Source: Candidatus Woesearchaeota archaeon (GTDB lineage Archaea; Nanobdellota; Nanobdellia; Woesearchaeales; UBA10216). From it: a stretch of 41,869 nucleotides of DNA. Location of the stretch: the NCBI GenBank assembly GCA_016188145.1, contig JACPIJ010000042.1, forward strand, positions 1 through 41,869. The letters are read 5' to 3'. Position numbers and translations under genes: made by a program. Of the stretch, positions 28,883 to 36,102 are shown one piece after another. The first letter of the stretch is position 1. Each line of letters starts with the position of its first letter. The notes below the pieces were generated by a model that searched no databases, was not told the origin of the DNA, and worked only from the letters and a program-made list of their open reading frames with translations.

Positions 28883-29272
28883 TCACCATATTACCTCAGC
28901 GTATCCTGAATTTTTTATCTCGCTGTCACGGCTTATGAGCTTGGCAGAAATTATGTTTGCAGTTGCCACGATAATCCTGTCATGCATGTCCTTCAGCTTT
29001 TTCAAGTTCTGCGTTTCAATAAGAACGATGAGGCTAAGGTTATATACGATGTAGTTCGCGCTTTCTTCCAGCTTTTTCAGCAGCGCATTTAGCTGGGCGC
29101 TTGCGCCTCTTTTTTCTGCTATGTACAAAACTTCTGCAATCACTATCGCGGGGATAACAATAAGCGCTTTGCCTTCGTCAGCGCTGCGGAAGGCGCTCAG
29201 CGCATCTTTCCCAAGCTTTGGGTCGTTAGCCAGAAACCAAACAAGGCTGTGCGTGTCTGTAACGTAAATCAT
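28883..29272 (-). CDS. vapC: PIN-domain toxin, VapC type
   Basis: 129 residues, normal VapC length. PIN-domain acidic residues are in place: YVTDTHSLVWFL (Asp 6) at the start, VIPAIVIAEVLYIAEK (Glu near 45), KDMHDRIIVATA (Asp near 97) and ISRDSEI (Asp near 116). VapC toxins are Mg-dependent RNases, often cutting tRNA or rRNA, held inactive by the partner antitoxin. The start codon overlaps the antitoxin stop (ATGA at 29269-29272), the usual coupling. The pair lies between two identical 20-base repeats, suggesting it was inserted upstream of thrS. Confidence 0.9.
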   Translation of the reverse strand: MIYVTDTHSLVWFLANDPKLGKDALSAFRSADEGKALIVIPAIVIAEVLYIAEKRGASAQLNALLKKLEESANYIVYNLSLIVLIETQNLKKLKDMHDRIIVATANIISAKLISRDSEIKNSGYAEVIW

Positions 29273-29472
29273 GCTGCATCGACTTTAAACAGGGATTTCT
29301 TCGCGCTTTCGATATCGTTTTCTGTGATTGAAAGCCCTTTCAGCGAGCCTTCTAGCCTAACCACTTTGTCCTGAGCTTTTGCTTGCGATAGTTTAAGCAC
29401 CATGGATTTTAGGCTCGTAAGCTCGCTCTCAAGCGAATTTAGCTTTTTCTTAATTTCAACCTCTTGCAGCAT
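29269..29472 (-). CDS. vapB: VapB-type antitoxin
   Basis: 67 residues just upstream of, and overlapping, vapC. The N-terminal half is a coiled coil (KKKLNSLESELTSLKSMVLK), the C-terminal half (LKGLSITENDIESAKKSLFK) would wrap the toxin. There is no clear AbrB or ribbon-helix-helix DNA-binding domain, so it belongs to the short coiled-coil antitoxins seen in archaea. The call rests on size, position and overlap more than on sequence. Confidence 0.75.
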   Translation of the reverse strand: MLQEVEIKKKLNSLESELTSLKSMVLKLSQAKAQDKVVRLEGSLKGLSITENDIESAKKSLFKVDAA

Positions 29473-29545
29473 TTTTTTCCACCAAACGGCTTTTTGGCAG
29501 TTTAACTATTTAAACCTTTCATTTTTTGGCTTGCCTCGGTAAACC

Positions 29546-29565
29546 TTTCAGAAACCTATAAATAC
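29546..29565 (+). repeat. Right 20-base direct repeat; thrS promoter
   Basis: Second copy of TTTCAGAAACCTATAAATAC. The CCTATAAATAC part (29555-29565) is a TATA box placed to start the thrS transcript near 29585. Confidence 0.85.
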
Positions 29566-29621
29566 AACTGCCGCTGAGTGGCAGCTATAGCTACTTTGTA
29601 AATAGCTTGAGAGATTTTGAA

Positions 29622-31553
29622 ATGGCAACAGCAAAGAAGGGTAAGGGCGCAGCAGCCACAATTAAGATTACTTTTCCTGACGGCGCTTCCAAGGAGTTTC
29701 CGAAAGGCACGACAGCGCTTGACATTGCCAAAACCATTAGCAGAGGGTTGGCTGAGGAGGCCGTTGCTGCGAAGGTTAATGGCATTCTTTACGACCTGAC
29801 AAGGCCGATTGACTCTGACGCAGCATTGCAGCTGCTCAAGTTTGACTCTGTCGAGGGAAAGAGCGTTTTCTGGCACTCCGCTGCACATGTCATGGCACAG
29901 GCAGTCACGAGGCTGTTCCCCTTTGCGAAGCTCACAATCGGGCCTGTGTTTGAAAGCGGATTCTACTACGACATCGAGCATGACCCCTTCAAGCCTGAAG
30001 ATTTAGAAAGGATAGAAAAGGAAATGGCAGCTGTAGTTGCCGAAAAACTCGACATAAAAAGACGCGTGCTGACAAAGGCAGAGGCGCTCAAGGTTTTCAA
30101 GGACAACCTGTACAAGATTGAAATAATAAACGAGGATGTAAAAGAAGGCGAGGAAATTTCAGCTTACCAGCAGGGCGACTTTATCGACCTGTGCCACGGT
30201 CCTCACGTGCCGAACACGAGCTGCGTTAAGGCATTCAAGCTCACGAAAATCTCTGGGGCTTACTGGAGGGGGGACGCGAAAAACAAGCCTCTGCAGCGGC
30301 TTTACGGAATAGCGTTTCCTTCAAAGAAGCAGCTGGACGATCACTTCGCAATGCTGCAGGAAGCTGAAAAGAGGGACCACCGAAAGCTTGGGAAGGAGCT
30401 TGAGCTTTTCATGTTCCACGACTGGTCTCCAGGGAGCGCGTTCTTCCTGCCAAAAGGAGCGATAATCTACAACGAGCTCGTCAGTTTTGTTAGGGAAGAA
30501 TACCGCAAGAGGGACTATAAGGAGGTCATAACGCCCCAGCTGTTCAACAAGGCACTCTGGGAGTCGTCAGGGCACTGGCAGCACTTCAAGGAGAACATGT
30601 TTGTCCTGAAGGTTGATGAGGACGAGTTCGCCCTGAAGCCCATGAACTGCCCAAGCCACGTGCTGATTTTCAAGAACAGGACAAGGAGCTACAGGGAGCT
30701 GCCGCTGAGGATTGCTGATTTCTGTGCGTTGCACAGGAACGAGCTCAGGGGCGTGCTTGCAGGCCTGACACGGGTCAGGAAGTTCGCGCAGGACGATGCG
30801 CACGTCTTCTGCGCAAAAGAGCAGATAAGCTCGGAAATAATGCAGCTTCTGGACTTCGTAAAGTTCGTTTTCGTTGATACGCTGAAGTTTGAGTTCAGGA
30901 CAAAGCTGAGCACAAGGCCTGAAAAGTTCATGGGGGACATAAAGCTGTGGGACCTGGCCGAGAAGGCGCTTGAAGAAGCCCTTAAGGCAAGCAAGCTGAA
31001 ATACGAGGTAAAGCCCGGTGAGGGGGCGTTTTACGGCCCGAAGATAGACTTTGACGTGAGAGACGCGATTGGAAGGGACTGGCAGCTAGCCACAATCCAG
31101 CTGGACTTCCAGATGCCCCTCAAAATGGAAGCAGAATACGAAGGCCAAGACGGGAAGAGGCACCCTGTTGTGATGATTCACAGAGCAATCCTTGGCAGCC
31201 TGGAAAGGCTGATTGGCGTGCTTACAGAGCACTACGCAGGCAAATTCCCGCTGTGGCTGAGCCCTGTGCAGGTCAGGATTCTGACAGTAGCTGATAGGTT
31301 CAATGACTACGCCCGCAAGCTGCAGCAGCGGTATTTTGATGCTGGAATAAGGGTTGAAGTTGACGACAAGGCAGAAAGCGTGCCCTACAAGGTAAGGGAA
31401 GCTGAATTGGACAAGGTTAACTACATAATCGTTGTTGGTGAGAAAGAAGTTGCTGCGAATACGGTGACTGTGAGGAAAGGCAAGGAGCAGTTCACTCTGG
31501 ATGCGGATAATTTCATGCGGCAGGTGGTGGAAGAGGTAGAAAAAAGAGCTTAA
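29622..31553 (+). CDS. thrS: Threonyl-tRNA synthetase
   Basis: 643 residues from ATG 29622 (TTG 29607 gives five more). All parts of the full-length bacterial/eukaryotic-type enzyme are present: an N-terminal TGS domain (ITFPDGASKEFPKG), the N2 editing domain with HSAAHVMAQA and DLCHGPHVP, the class II core with the Zn ligand Cys in MNCPSHV, motif 2 around HRNELRGVLAGLTRVRKFAQ, motif 3 around MIHRAILGSLERLIG, and the anticodon-binding domain after about residue 545. Most archaea instead have a D-aminoacyl-deacylase-like editing domain, so this gene may have come from bacteria. It charges tRNA-Thr; a tRNA-Thr gene lies at 5726. Confidence 0.97.
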   Translation: MATAKKGKGAAATIKITFPDGASKEFPKGTTALDIAKTISRGLAEEAVAAKVNGILYDLTRPIDSDAALQLLKFDSVEGKSVFWHSAAHVMAQAVTRLFPFAKLTIGPVFESGFYYDIEHDPFKPEDLERIEKEMAAVVAEKLDIKRRVLTKAEALKVFKDNLYKIEIINEDVKEGEEISAYQQGDFIDLCHGPHVPNTSCVKAFKLTKISGAYWRGDAKNKPLQRLYGIAFPSKKQLDDHFAMLQEAEKRDHRKLGKELELFMFHDWSPGSAFFLPKGAIIYNELVSFVREEYRKRDYKEVITPQLFNKALWESSGHWQHFKENMFVLKVDEDEFALKPMNCPSHVLIFKNRTRSYRELPLRIADFCALHRNELRGVLAGLTRVRKFAQDDAHVFCAKEQISSEIMQLLDFVKFVFVDTLKFEFRTKLSTRPEKFMGDIKLWDLAEKALEEALKASKLKYEVKPGEGAFYGPKIDFDVRDAIGRDWQLATIQLDFQMPLKMEAEYEGQDGKRHPVVMIHRAILGSLERLIGVLTEHYAGKFPLWLSPVQVRILTVADRFNDYARKLQQRYFDAGIRVEVDDKAESVPYKVREAELDKVNYIIVVGEKEVAANTVTVRKGKEQFTLDADNFMRQVVEEVEKRA

Positions 31554-31568
31554 AAACAGTGGTGTAAA

Positions 31569-31706
31569 ATGCAATTTAAAACAAAAATAGGGAAAAAGTG
31601 GGAAGTAATAATCCCAAAGGCAATTCTAGATGATTTTGGAGTAAGCCCGGGGGAGGAAATAATTATGATTTATGAAGAAAATAAGCTGATAATAAGGAAA
31701 CCCTAA
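31569..31706 (+). CDS. Small AbrB/SpoVT-like DNA-binding protein
   Basis: 45 residues, 15 bases after the thrS stop. The sequence MQFKTKIGKKWEVIIPKAIL followed by DDFGVSPGEEIIMIYEENKL and IIRKP is a complete swapped-hairpin AbrB/MazE domain (the strand, W-x-V-I-I-P-K, L-x-x-x-G-V-x-x-G-E-x-I pattern). The family includes transcription regulators and the DNA-binding half of VapB/MazE antitoxins; no toxin gene follows it, so it is a stand-alone regulator or an orphan antitoxin. GGTG precedes the ATG; it may be co-transcribed with thrS. Confidence 0.85.
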   Translation: MQFKTKIGKKWEVIIPKAILDDFGVSPGEEIIMIYEENKLIIRKP

Positions 31707-31726
31707 CACTCTTTAAAAACAGGTAG

Positions 31727-31739
31727 GTTTAAATATTAG
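31727..31739 (+). promoter_or_regulatory. TATA box of the HTH-idi-GGPP synthase operon
   Basis: GGTTTAAATATTA, about 33 bases before the ATG at 31767; the message is close to leaderless. Confidence 0.55.
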
Positions 31740-31766
31740 CGTGCAGCGCCATACCAGAGAACAAAT

Positions 31767-31961
31767 ATGGGACAGCAGGAAGTAAGCGATTTTTTAAAAA
31801 AGCACAGGGCAAAGTGGTTCACTTCTAAGGAGATTGCCAAAAACCTTAAGGTGTCAACAGGCTCTGTAATAAACAACCTTTCAAAGCTCAGGAAGAGCAA
31901 GCAGGTGCTGTTCAAAAAAGCAGGGCGAGCCAACCAGTACATTTACAAGTATAAGGCATAA
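31767..31961 (+). CDS. Small winged-helix DNA-binding protein
   Basis: 64 residues, a single helix-turn-helix domain: WFTSKEIAKNLKVSTGSVIN is the HTH (Ser/Thr after the turn, hydrophobic spacing correct), followed by NLSKLRKSKQVLFKK and a wing ending in YIYKYK. Such minimal regulators are frequent in archaea. As first gene of the unit with a membrane protein, idi and the prenyl synthase, it might control that operon, but this is inference. Confidence 0.82.
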   Translation: MGQQEVSDFLKKHRAKWFTSKEIAKNLKVSTGSVINNLSKLRKSKQVLFKKAGRANQYIYKYKA

Positions 31962-31992
31962 ATAAGGCACAAAACTCAATGCTGATGCGGGC

Positions 31993-32277
31993 ATGATAGT
32001 GAGGTTCTCAGCTTCAAACATCGTGGCAATGATTTTCTTCATCCCGCTTCTCCTGCTACTGGGCCTGATAATGGCTTTTCTTGTTCCGCTGCTTGCGCTA
32101 ATAATAGCAGCTGCCTCGATTTTATTCTTGGGCCTGTACACCTTTGCAAAGATTGGCTTCGTTAGGAAGCAGCAGGGTCGCATTGGCGGCAGCAACAGCG
32201 ATAGCGGAGAGAATTCTTCAGAATCCCATAAAAAGAAGAAATCCACGCTGGAAGTGAAGGATTACAAGGTCAGGTAA
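31993..32277 (+). CDS. Small membrane protein with two transmembrane helices
   Basis: 94 residues. Two adjacent hydrophobic segments (IVAMIFFIPLLLLLGLIMAF and PLLALIIAAASILFLGLYTF, separated by little more than LV) form a hairpin, followed by a hydrophilic tail of about 40 residues rich in Ser and Lys (SNSDSGENSSESHKKKK). Thirty-one bases after the HTH gene and 42 before idi, so in the same transcript. Function unknown. Confidence 0.7.
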   Translation: MIVRFSASNIVAMIFFIPLLLLLGLIMAFLVPLLALIIAAASILFLGLYTFAKIGFVRKQQGRIGGSNSDSGENSSESHKKKKSTLEVKDYKVR

Positions 32278-32319
32278 GCAGAAATACTCCTAAGGCAAAG
32301 AATAAAAAGGAGAGATTCT

Positions 32320-32853
32320 TTGCCACATCCCATGGAGCAGGTAGTGCTTGTTGACAGGCAGGACAAAGAACTTGGTTCTGAGGAGAAGCTTGAAGCCCAT
32401 AGACAGGGAAAATTGCACAGGGCGTTCTCCATCTACGTTTTAAACAAGCAGGATAAGCTGATGCTGCAAAAAAGGCATAGCGCAAAATACCATTCCGGTG
32501 GCCTCTGGACCAACACGTGCTGCAGCCACCCCAGGCCTGGCGAGACAGTATTGGAAGCAGCCCACCGTAGGCTTAAGGAAGAGATGGGCTTTAGCTGCGA
32601 GCTGAAAGAAAAGTTCAGCTTTGTTTACAATGTAAAGCTTGACAAGGGCCTGACAGAGCACGAGTATCTGCATATCTTCATTGGAAGATTTGATGGCGAG
32701 CCTATCCTAAACCCGGAAGAAGCTGAAGGCTGGAAGTGGATGGACTTCAAAGAACTCCACAAGGATATGAAGAAAAACCCGCAGGTTTACACTAAATGGT
32801 TTCGGCTAACAACAGACAGGCTGGCACCGTATCTTGAGTCATATTCAAGGTAA
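32320..32853 (+). CDS. idi: Isopentenyl-diphosphate delta-isomerase, type I
   Basis: 177 residues from TTG 32320, which has GGAGA six bases upstream; an ATG at 32332 would be too far from that site. It interconverts IPP and DMAPP, the starting units of isoprenoids. Diagnostic features are the catalytic Cys in WTNTCCSHPRPGE, the Nudix-like helix EAAHRRLKEEMGF, the HEYLHIF segment and EAEGWKWMDFKELHKDM with the conserved WKW. Length matches the family. Many archaea use the unrelated FMN-dependent type II enzyme, so type I is worth noting. It lies five bases before the prenyl synthase gene, a direct consumer of its product. Confidence 0.95.
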   Translation: MPHPMEQVVLVDRQDKELGSEEKLEAHRQGKLHRAFSIYVLNKQDKLMLQKRHSAKYHSGGLWTNTCCSHPRPGETVLEAAHRRLKEEMGFSCELKEKFSFVYNVKLDKGLTEHEYLHIFIGRFDGEPILNPEEAEGWKWMDFKELHKDMKKNPQVYTKWFRLTTDRLAPYLESYSR

Positions 32854-32858
32854 TCCAT

Positions 32859-33914
32859 ATGGACTTTTTTGAAAACCCGCACAGGGAACGCATTGAGAAA
32901 GAGCTCAGGTCATTCCTTCCAGCGGAGCTGACTGCTAATTGGGCAGAAAAGGCTGTTGGAAAAGCAAAGTGGAAGCAGGATGTTGAGGCGCTGACAAAAG
33001 CCATCAGCGAGCCAGTCTGGGACTTCCTGAGCCGGGGAGGAAAGAGGTGGAGGCCTATGCTGATGTTGATGTGCTGCGAGGCAGTAGGAGGAAAACCTTC
33101 TGAGACTCTGCCATTCGCAGTAATCCCTGAGCTTATCCACAACGGCTCGCTCATTGTTGATGACATAGAGGATAACTCGGATTTGAGAAGGGGCAAGCCC
33201 GTGCTTCACAGGATTTTCGGGGTAGACATTGCTGTCAATGCCGGCAATGTGCTTTATTTTCTGCCACTTATTGCCATAAGAGACTCTGACCTGCCTGAAA
33301 AAACAAAAAGCAAGGCTTATGAAACAATAATCACACAGCTTCTGAAATGCCATTTGGGGCAGGCCACTGACATATACTGGCATAGCGGTAAAGCACAGAA
33401 TATTCCGACAGAAAAAGAATACCTTCAGATGTGTGCAAATAAGACGGGGTCAGTAGCTTGCATGGCAGCAAAGCTCGGCGCATTGCTGGGCGGAGGAAGC
33501 GAGAAGCAAATCGGAGCCCTTGGAGAGTTTGCAGAGGCAGCAGGAGTGGCTTTCCAGATTAAAGACGATATCCTTAATGTCGAAAGCAGCGAAGGAATAG
33601 GCAAAGAATTTGGCGATGACATCAGTGAAGGAAAAAGAACGCTGATGGTTATCCATACGCTAAATACTGCCCATGCTTCAGCTACTGAGAAGAAAAGGCT
33701 TCTTGAAATATTAAACTTGCGCACGAAAGACAAAAGCCTCATCGCAGAGGCTATTGCGGTAATAAAGAAGCATGGCTCTATAGATTACGCAAGGAAAACT
33801 GCCCTGCAGCTTCTGGAAGAAGCGTGGCAGGAAGCAGACAAAGTGTTGCCAGAATCAGAAGTTAAGAACCAGATGAAAGGGTTCGCGCAGTTGCTGATAA
33901 ACCGTTCTGTCTAA
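32859..33914 (+). CDS. Polyprenyl (probably geranylgeranyl) diphosphate synthase
   Basis: 351 residues. Both Asp-rich motifs of trans-prenyl synthases are present: the first as LIVDDIEDNSDLRRGKP near residue 102 and the second as FQIKDDILNVES near residue 232, with GGKRWRPMLML in the IPP-binding region near 60. In archaea this enzyme makes the C20 (or longer) chain for ether lipids; the exact chain length cannot be read with certainty. It directly follows idi, and a cis-prenyltransferase is encoded convergently downstream, so the block supplies lipid chains and polyprenyl carrier. Confidence 0.93.
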   Translation: MDFFENPHRERIEKELRSFLPAELTANWAEKAVGKAKWKQDVEALTKAISEPVWDFLSRGGKRWRPMLMLMCCEAVGGKPSETLPFAVIPELIHNGSLIVDDIEDNSDLRRGKPVLHRIFGVDIAVNAGNVLYFLPLIAIRDSDLPEKTKSKAYETIITQLLKCHLGQATDIYWHSGKAQNIPTEKEYLQMCANKTGSVACMAAKLGALLGGGSEKQIGALGEFAEAAGVAFQIKDDILNVESSEGIGKEFGDDISEGKRTLMVIHTLNTAHASATEKKRLLEILNLRTKDKSLIAEAIAVIKKHGSIDYARKTALQLLEEAWQEADKVLPESEVKNQMKGFAQLLINRSV

Positions 33915-33929
33915 TTTACTTTTTTACTT

Positions 33930-34661
33930 TCATCTGCCGAATCGTCTGTGCCTTTGCTTGTATTCATCAATAACCTGAATGAGGTCTTCCTTCTCGAACT
34001 CCGGCCACATCTTCTCAAGAAAGAACAGCTCTGAATAGGACGACTGGTAAAGCAGAAAGCCGCTCAACCGCTTTTCCCCCCCTGTCCTTATTATCAGGTC
34101 GGGGTCATCGGGCATGTAAAGGTATTTTTTGAGCGTATCGTCATTAACAGCAGCAGTGGATAGTTTGCCTTTCTGCACATCCGTAGCCATCCTTTTCGCT
34201 GCATCGGCTATCTCCTGCCTGCCGCCGTAAGCCATGCAGAAATTGACAATAAGGCCGCTGTTCTTTGCAGTTTTTTCCATTAGCTCGCGCATCAGCTTCA
34301 TTATGTCTCTAGGGAACATCACAAGCCTGCCGAGGAACTTTATCCGTATTCCTAATTTATTGCCTTTTTCCTGCAGCCGCTTGTCTGTTCTGAGCTGCTC
34401 GCAGGCCTCCCTGAAGAGCTTCATGATGTAGTCAAACTCCTCCTTAGGCCTGTTGAAGTTGTCAACAGAAAAGGCGTACAGCGTGAGTTCCTTTATCCCA
34501 AGCTCGCTGCACCAGTCCAGCAGCTTCTCTACCTTCTTCTTGCCCCACTCGTGCCCCCTCCAGGGCTTCAGCATCAGCCTTTTGGCAAACCTTCGGTTGC
34601 CGTCAAGGATTATTGCAACATGTCCAGGGCCCTCGTTTACTGAAGCATTTTGTCCCGCCAT
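33930..34661 (-). CDS. uppS: Isoprenyl (cis-prenyl) diphosphate synthase, UppS family
   Basis: 243 residues. The N-terminal signature HVAIILDGNRRFAKR holds the catalytic Asp, then WRGHEWGKKKVEKLLDWCSE, TLYAFSVDNFNRPKEE, VNFCMAYGGRQEI and the C-terminal RTGGEKRLSGFLLYQSSYSE, all typical of this family. It adds isoprene units in cis to make the long polyprenyl carrier lipid for glycan assembly and protein glycosylation. Convergent with the trans-prenyl synthase; the two stop codons are 15 bases apart with T runs between them. TATA box at 34687-34700. Confidence 0.95.
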   Translation of the reverse strand: MAGQNASVNEGPGHVAIILDGNRRFAKRLMLKPWRGHEWGKKKVEKLLDWCSELGIKELTLYAFSVDNFNRPKEEFDYIMKLFREACEQLRTDKRLQEKGNKLGIRIKFLGRLVMFPRDIMKLMRELMEKTAKNSGLIVNFCMAYGGRQEIADAAKRMATDVQKGKLSTAAVNDDTLKKYLYMPDDPDLIIRTGGEKRLSGFLLYQSSYSELFFLEKMWPEFEKEDLIQVIDEYKQRHRRFGR

Positions 34662-34686
34662 TTCGCTTTTGTTGTAGTTTCCACAG

Positions 34687-34700
34687 GGGATTTATAAATA
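34687..34700 (-). promoter_or_regulatory. TATA box of uppS
   Basis: Minus-strand TATTTATAAATCCC about 32 bases before the ATG at 34661. Confidence 0.6.
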
Positions 34701-34767
34701 TTTTTGTCTACAGGCAGTACAAACCGGTTCGTGTTCCGAAACTCCACAGCAGCAGCTGCGGCAATAA

Positions 34768-34780
34768 GATTTAAATAATA
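34768..34780 (+). promoter_or_regulatory. TATA box of rpe
   Basis: GATTTAAATAATA; the inferred start is near 34800, just ahead of three ATGGTGAA sequences (34809, 34821, 34835). Confidence 0.5.
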
Positions 34781-34834
34781 CTGCTGGTGCTGTATTTCCA
34801 ATAAGCTCATGGTGAAAAAGATGGTGAAGATTAC

Positions 34835-35503
34835 ATGGTGAAGATTGCCCCTTCAATACTTTCTGCGGACTTCGGCAAGCTGGCTGACGAGATAAGGCGG
34901 GTTGAGAAATACGTTGACATGCTTCACATTGACGTCATGGACGGGCATTTCGTGCCAAACATAACATTTGGGCCTCCTGTTGTGAGGAGCATTAGAGTTG
35001 TTACGAAGCTGCCTTTTGACGTGCATCTCATGGTGGAAAACCCGGACAACTACGTTGAGCAATTCATTGACGCAGGCGCAAACCTCATTACTGTGCATGC
35101 AGAGACTGCAGTGCACCTCAACAGGACAATAAGCAACATCAGGAAAAAAGGCGCAAAAGTCGGAGTTGCATTGAACCCTTCCACGCCCCTCACCGCGCTT
35201 GACCACGTATTGCCCGACATTGACATGGTTCTCATCATGACCGTAAACCCCGGCTTCGGGGGCCAGTCCTTCATAAAAAGCATGCTGCCGAAGATTAAGG
35301 CGCTAAGGCAGATGATTGACAGGGCAAAGCTTGACGTCGAGATAGAGGTTGATGGCGGGATAAACGGCGACACCGCAAGGCAGGTCGTAGCTGCCGGCGC
35401 TGACATACTCGTGGCAGGCTCATACATCTACGAAAGCACAGACCCTCTTACGGCAATTAACAGCCTTAGAGGAACAACCTCATCGGCAACAAAGAAAAGA
35501 TAG
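34835..35503 (+). CDS. rpe: Ribulose-phosphate 3-epimerase
   Basis: 222 residues, normal length. A (beta/alpha)8 barrel with all family signatures: APSILSADFG at the start, MLHIDVMDGHFVPNITFGPP, FDVHLMVENPD, TVNPGFGGQSFI and IEVDGGINGDTA, which include the metal-binding His/Asp residues. It interconverts ribulose 5-phosphate and xylulose 5-phosphate. ATG 34835 gives the family N-terminus. The 14 bases before it are a near copy of the start (ATGGTGAAGATT twice, 34821-34832 and 34835-34846), and two further ATGs at 34809 and 34821 open a ten-codon frame that ends across the real start. Confidence 0.96.
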   Translation: MVKIAPSILSADFGKLADEIRRVEKYVDMLHIDVMDGHFVPNITFGPPVVRSIRVVTKLPFDVHLMVENPDNYVEQFIDAGANLITVHAETAVHLNRTISNIRKKGAKVGVALNPSTPLTALDHVLPDIDMVLIMTVNPGFGGQSFIKSMLPKIKALRQMIDRAKLDVEIEVDGGINGDTARQVVAAGADILVAGSYIYESTDPLTAINSLRGTTSSATKKR

Positions 35504-35534
35504 AAGAGCTTATTCTGCTTTTCTTGCAATCTGC

Positions 35535-35547
35535 ACATTTATAACAG
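35535..35547 (+). promoter_or_regulatory. Orphan TATA box before a hairpin
   Basis: ACATTTATAACAG lies about 25 bases before GAGAGGAG at 35571; no protein gene follows on this strand, so it may serve a small RNA. Confidence 0.4.
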
Positions 35548-35570
35548 CAGCTCATTATAGCTGCAGCAAC

Positions 35571-35608
35571 GAGAGGAGAATGTTATTTACGGAAATCTAG
35601 CTCCTCTC
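35571..35608 (+). ncRNA. Possible small hairpin RNA (or rpe terminator structure)
   Basis: GAGAGGAG 35571-35578 pairs with CTCCTCTC 35601-35608 around a 22-base loop, placed at the transcript start expected from the TATA box at 35535, with A/T-rich sequence after it. It could equally be a 3' structure of the rpe message. There is no recognisable C/D or H/ACA box. Confidence 0.3.
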
Positions 35609-35671
35609 CTATAAATAATAAAAATAAAATAAATATAAAAGAAAAAGTTTGAAGTTTTCCTATTTTTCTTT

Positions 35672-35902
35672 TTACCTTCCCCGTGCCATCTTGGCCCTGG
35701 AGATGTCGCCCTGCTTGTCGATGAAGTACAGGTATCCCTTTTCCTTCCTGACTCCGACCTTGGCAACTACTTCCTGCTTCTGGGCTCCTTTCTTCTTTCC
35801 GCCCCTGACCATCTTGGCCCTGGCAACATTCCCTCTCTTGTCCACAAAATAGAGGTAGCCGTTCTGCTTCCTAACGCCTGCTTTAGCAACTTTCTGCGCC
35901 AT
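35672..35902 (-). CDS. Small basic protein with an internal duplication
   Basis: 76 residues made of two copies of a unit of about 30: AGVRKQNGYLYFVDKRGNVA + RAKMVRG and VGVRKEKGYLYFIDKQGDIS + RAKMARG, joined by a Lys-rich linker (GGKKKGAQKQE). Each unit looks like a small three-stranded sheet; many Lys/Arg and few acids give a strongly basic protein. A role in binding nucleic acid, perhaps as a nucleoid protein, is plausible from charge and size but unproven. The gene has a leader of about 145 bases with the twin-hairpin repeat, and T-rich sequence follows the stop. Confidence 0.75.
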   Translation of the reverse strand: MAQKVAKAGVRKQNGYLYFVDKRGNVARAKMVRGGKKKGAQKQEVVAKVGVRKEKGYLYFIDKQGDISRAKMARGR

Positions 35903-35935
35903 CCCTTACACCCCCGATTTTTTATTTTATTGTTG

Positions 35936-36000
35936 CCCAAGTCGCCGCTGCGACTGAGGCCCAATCGGCACTACCGATTTGGGTTTCGCGTTTAGCGCGA
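35936..36000 (-). repeat. Twin-hairpin repeat, copy 3, plus a third hairpin, in an mRNA leader
   Basis: CCCAAGTCGC..GCGACTGAGG (35936-35959) and CCCAATCGG..CCGATTTGGG (35960-35983) closely match 17597-17643 and 22714-22761; TCGCG/CGCGA (35986-35990, 35996-36000) follows. Further out, CTCCTCG and CGAGGAG (about 36008-36048) can pair. Relative to the basic-protein gene all of this is 5' leader (TATA 36072-36084). Confidence 0.75.
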
Positions 36001-36071
36001 CATTTTTCTCCTCGCTGAAACCCTTTTCTTCCAGATTTTCTCGAGGAGAGAATTTTCTTTTGCACATACTT

Positions 36072-36084
36072 CTATTTAAATCTT
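36072..36084 (-). promoter_or_regulatory. TATA box of the basic-protein gene
   Basis: Minus-strand AAGATTTAAATAG; transcription would start near 36050, giving the long structured leader. Confidence 0.55.
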
Positions 36085-36102
36085 GCTATTTTACGACGGA
36101 AT

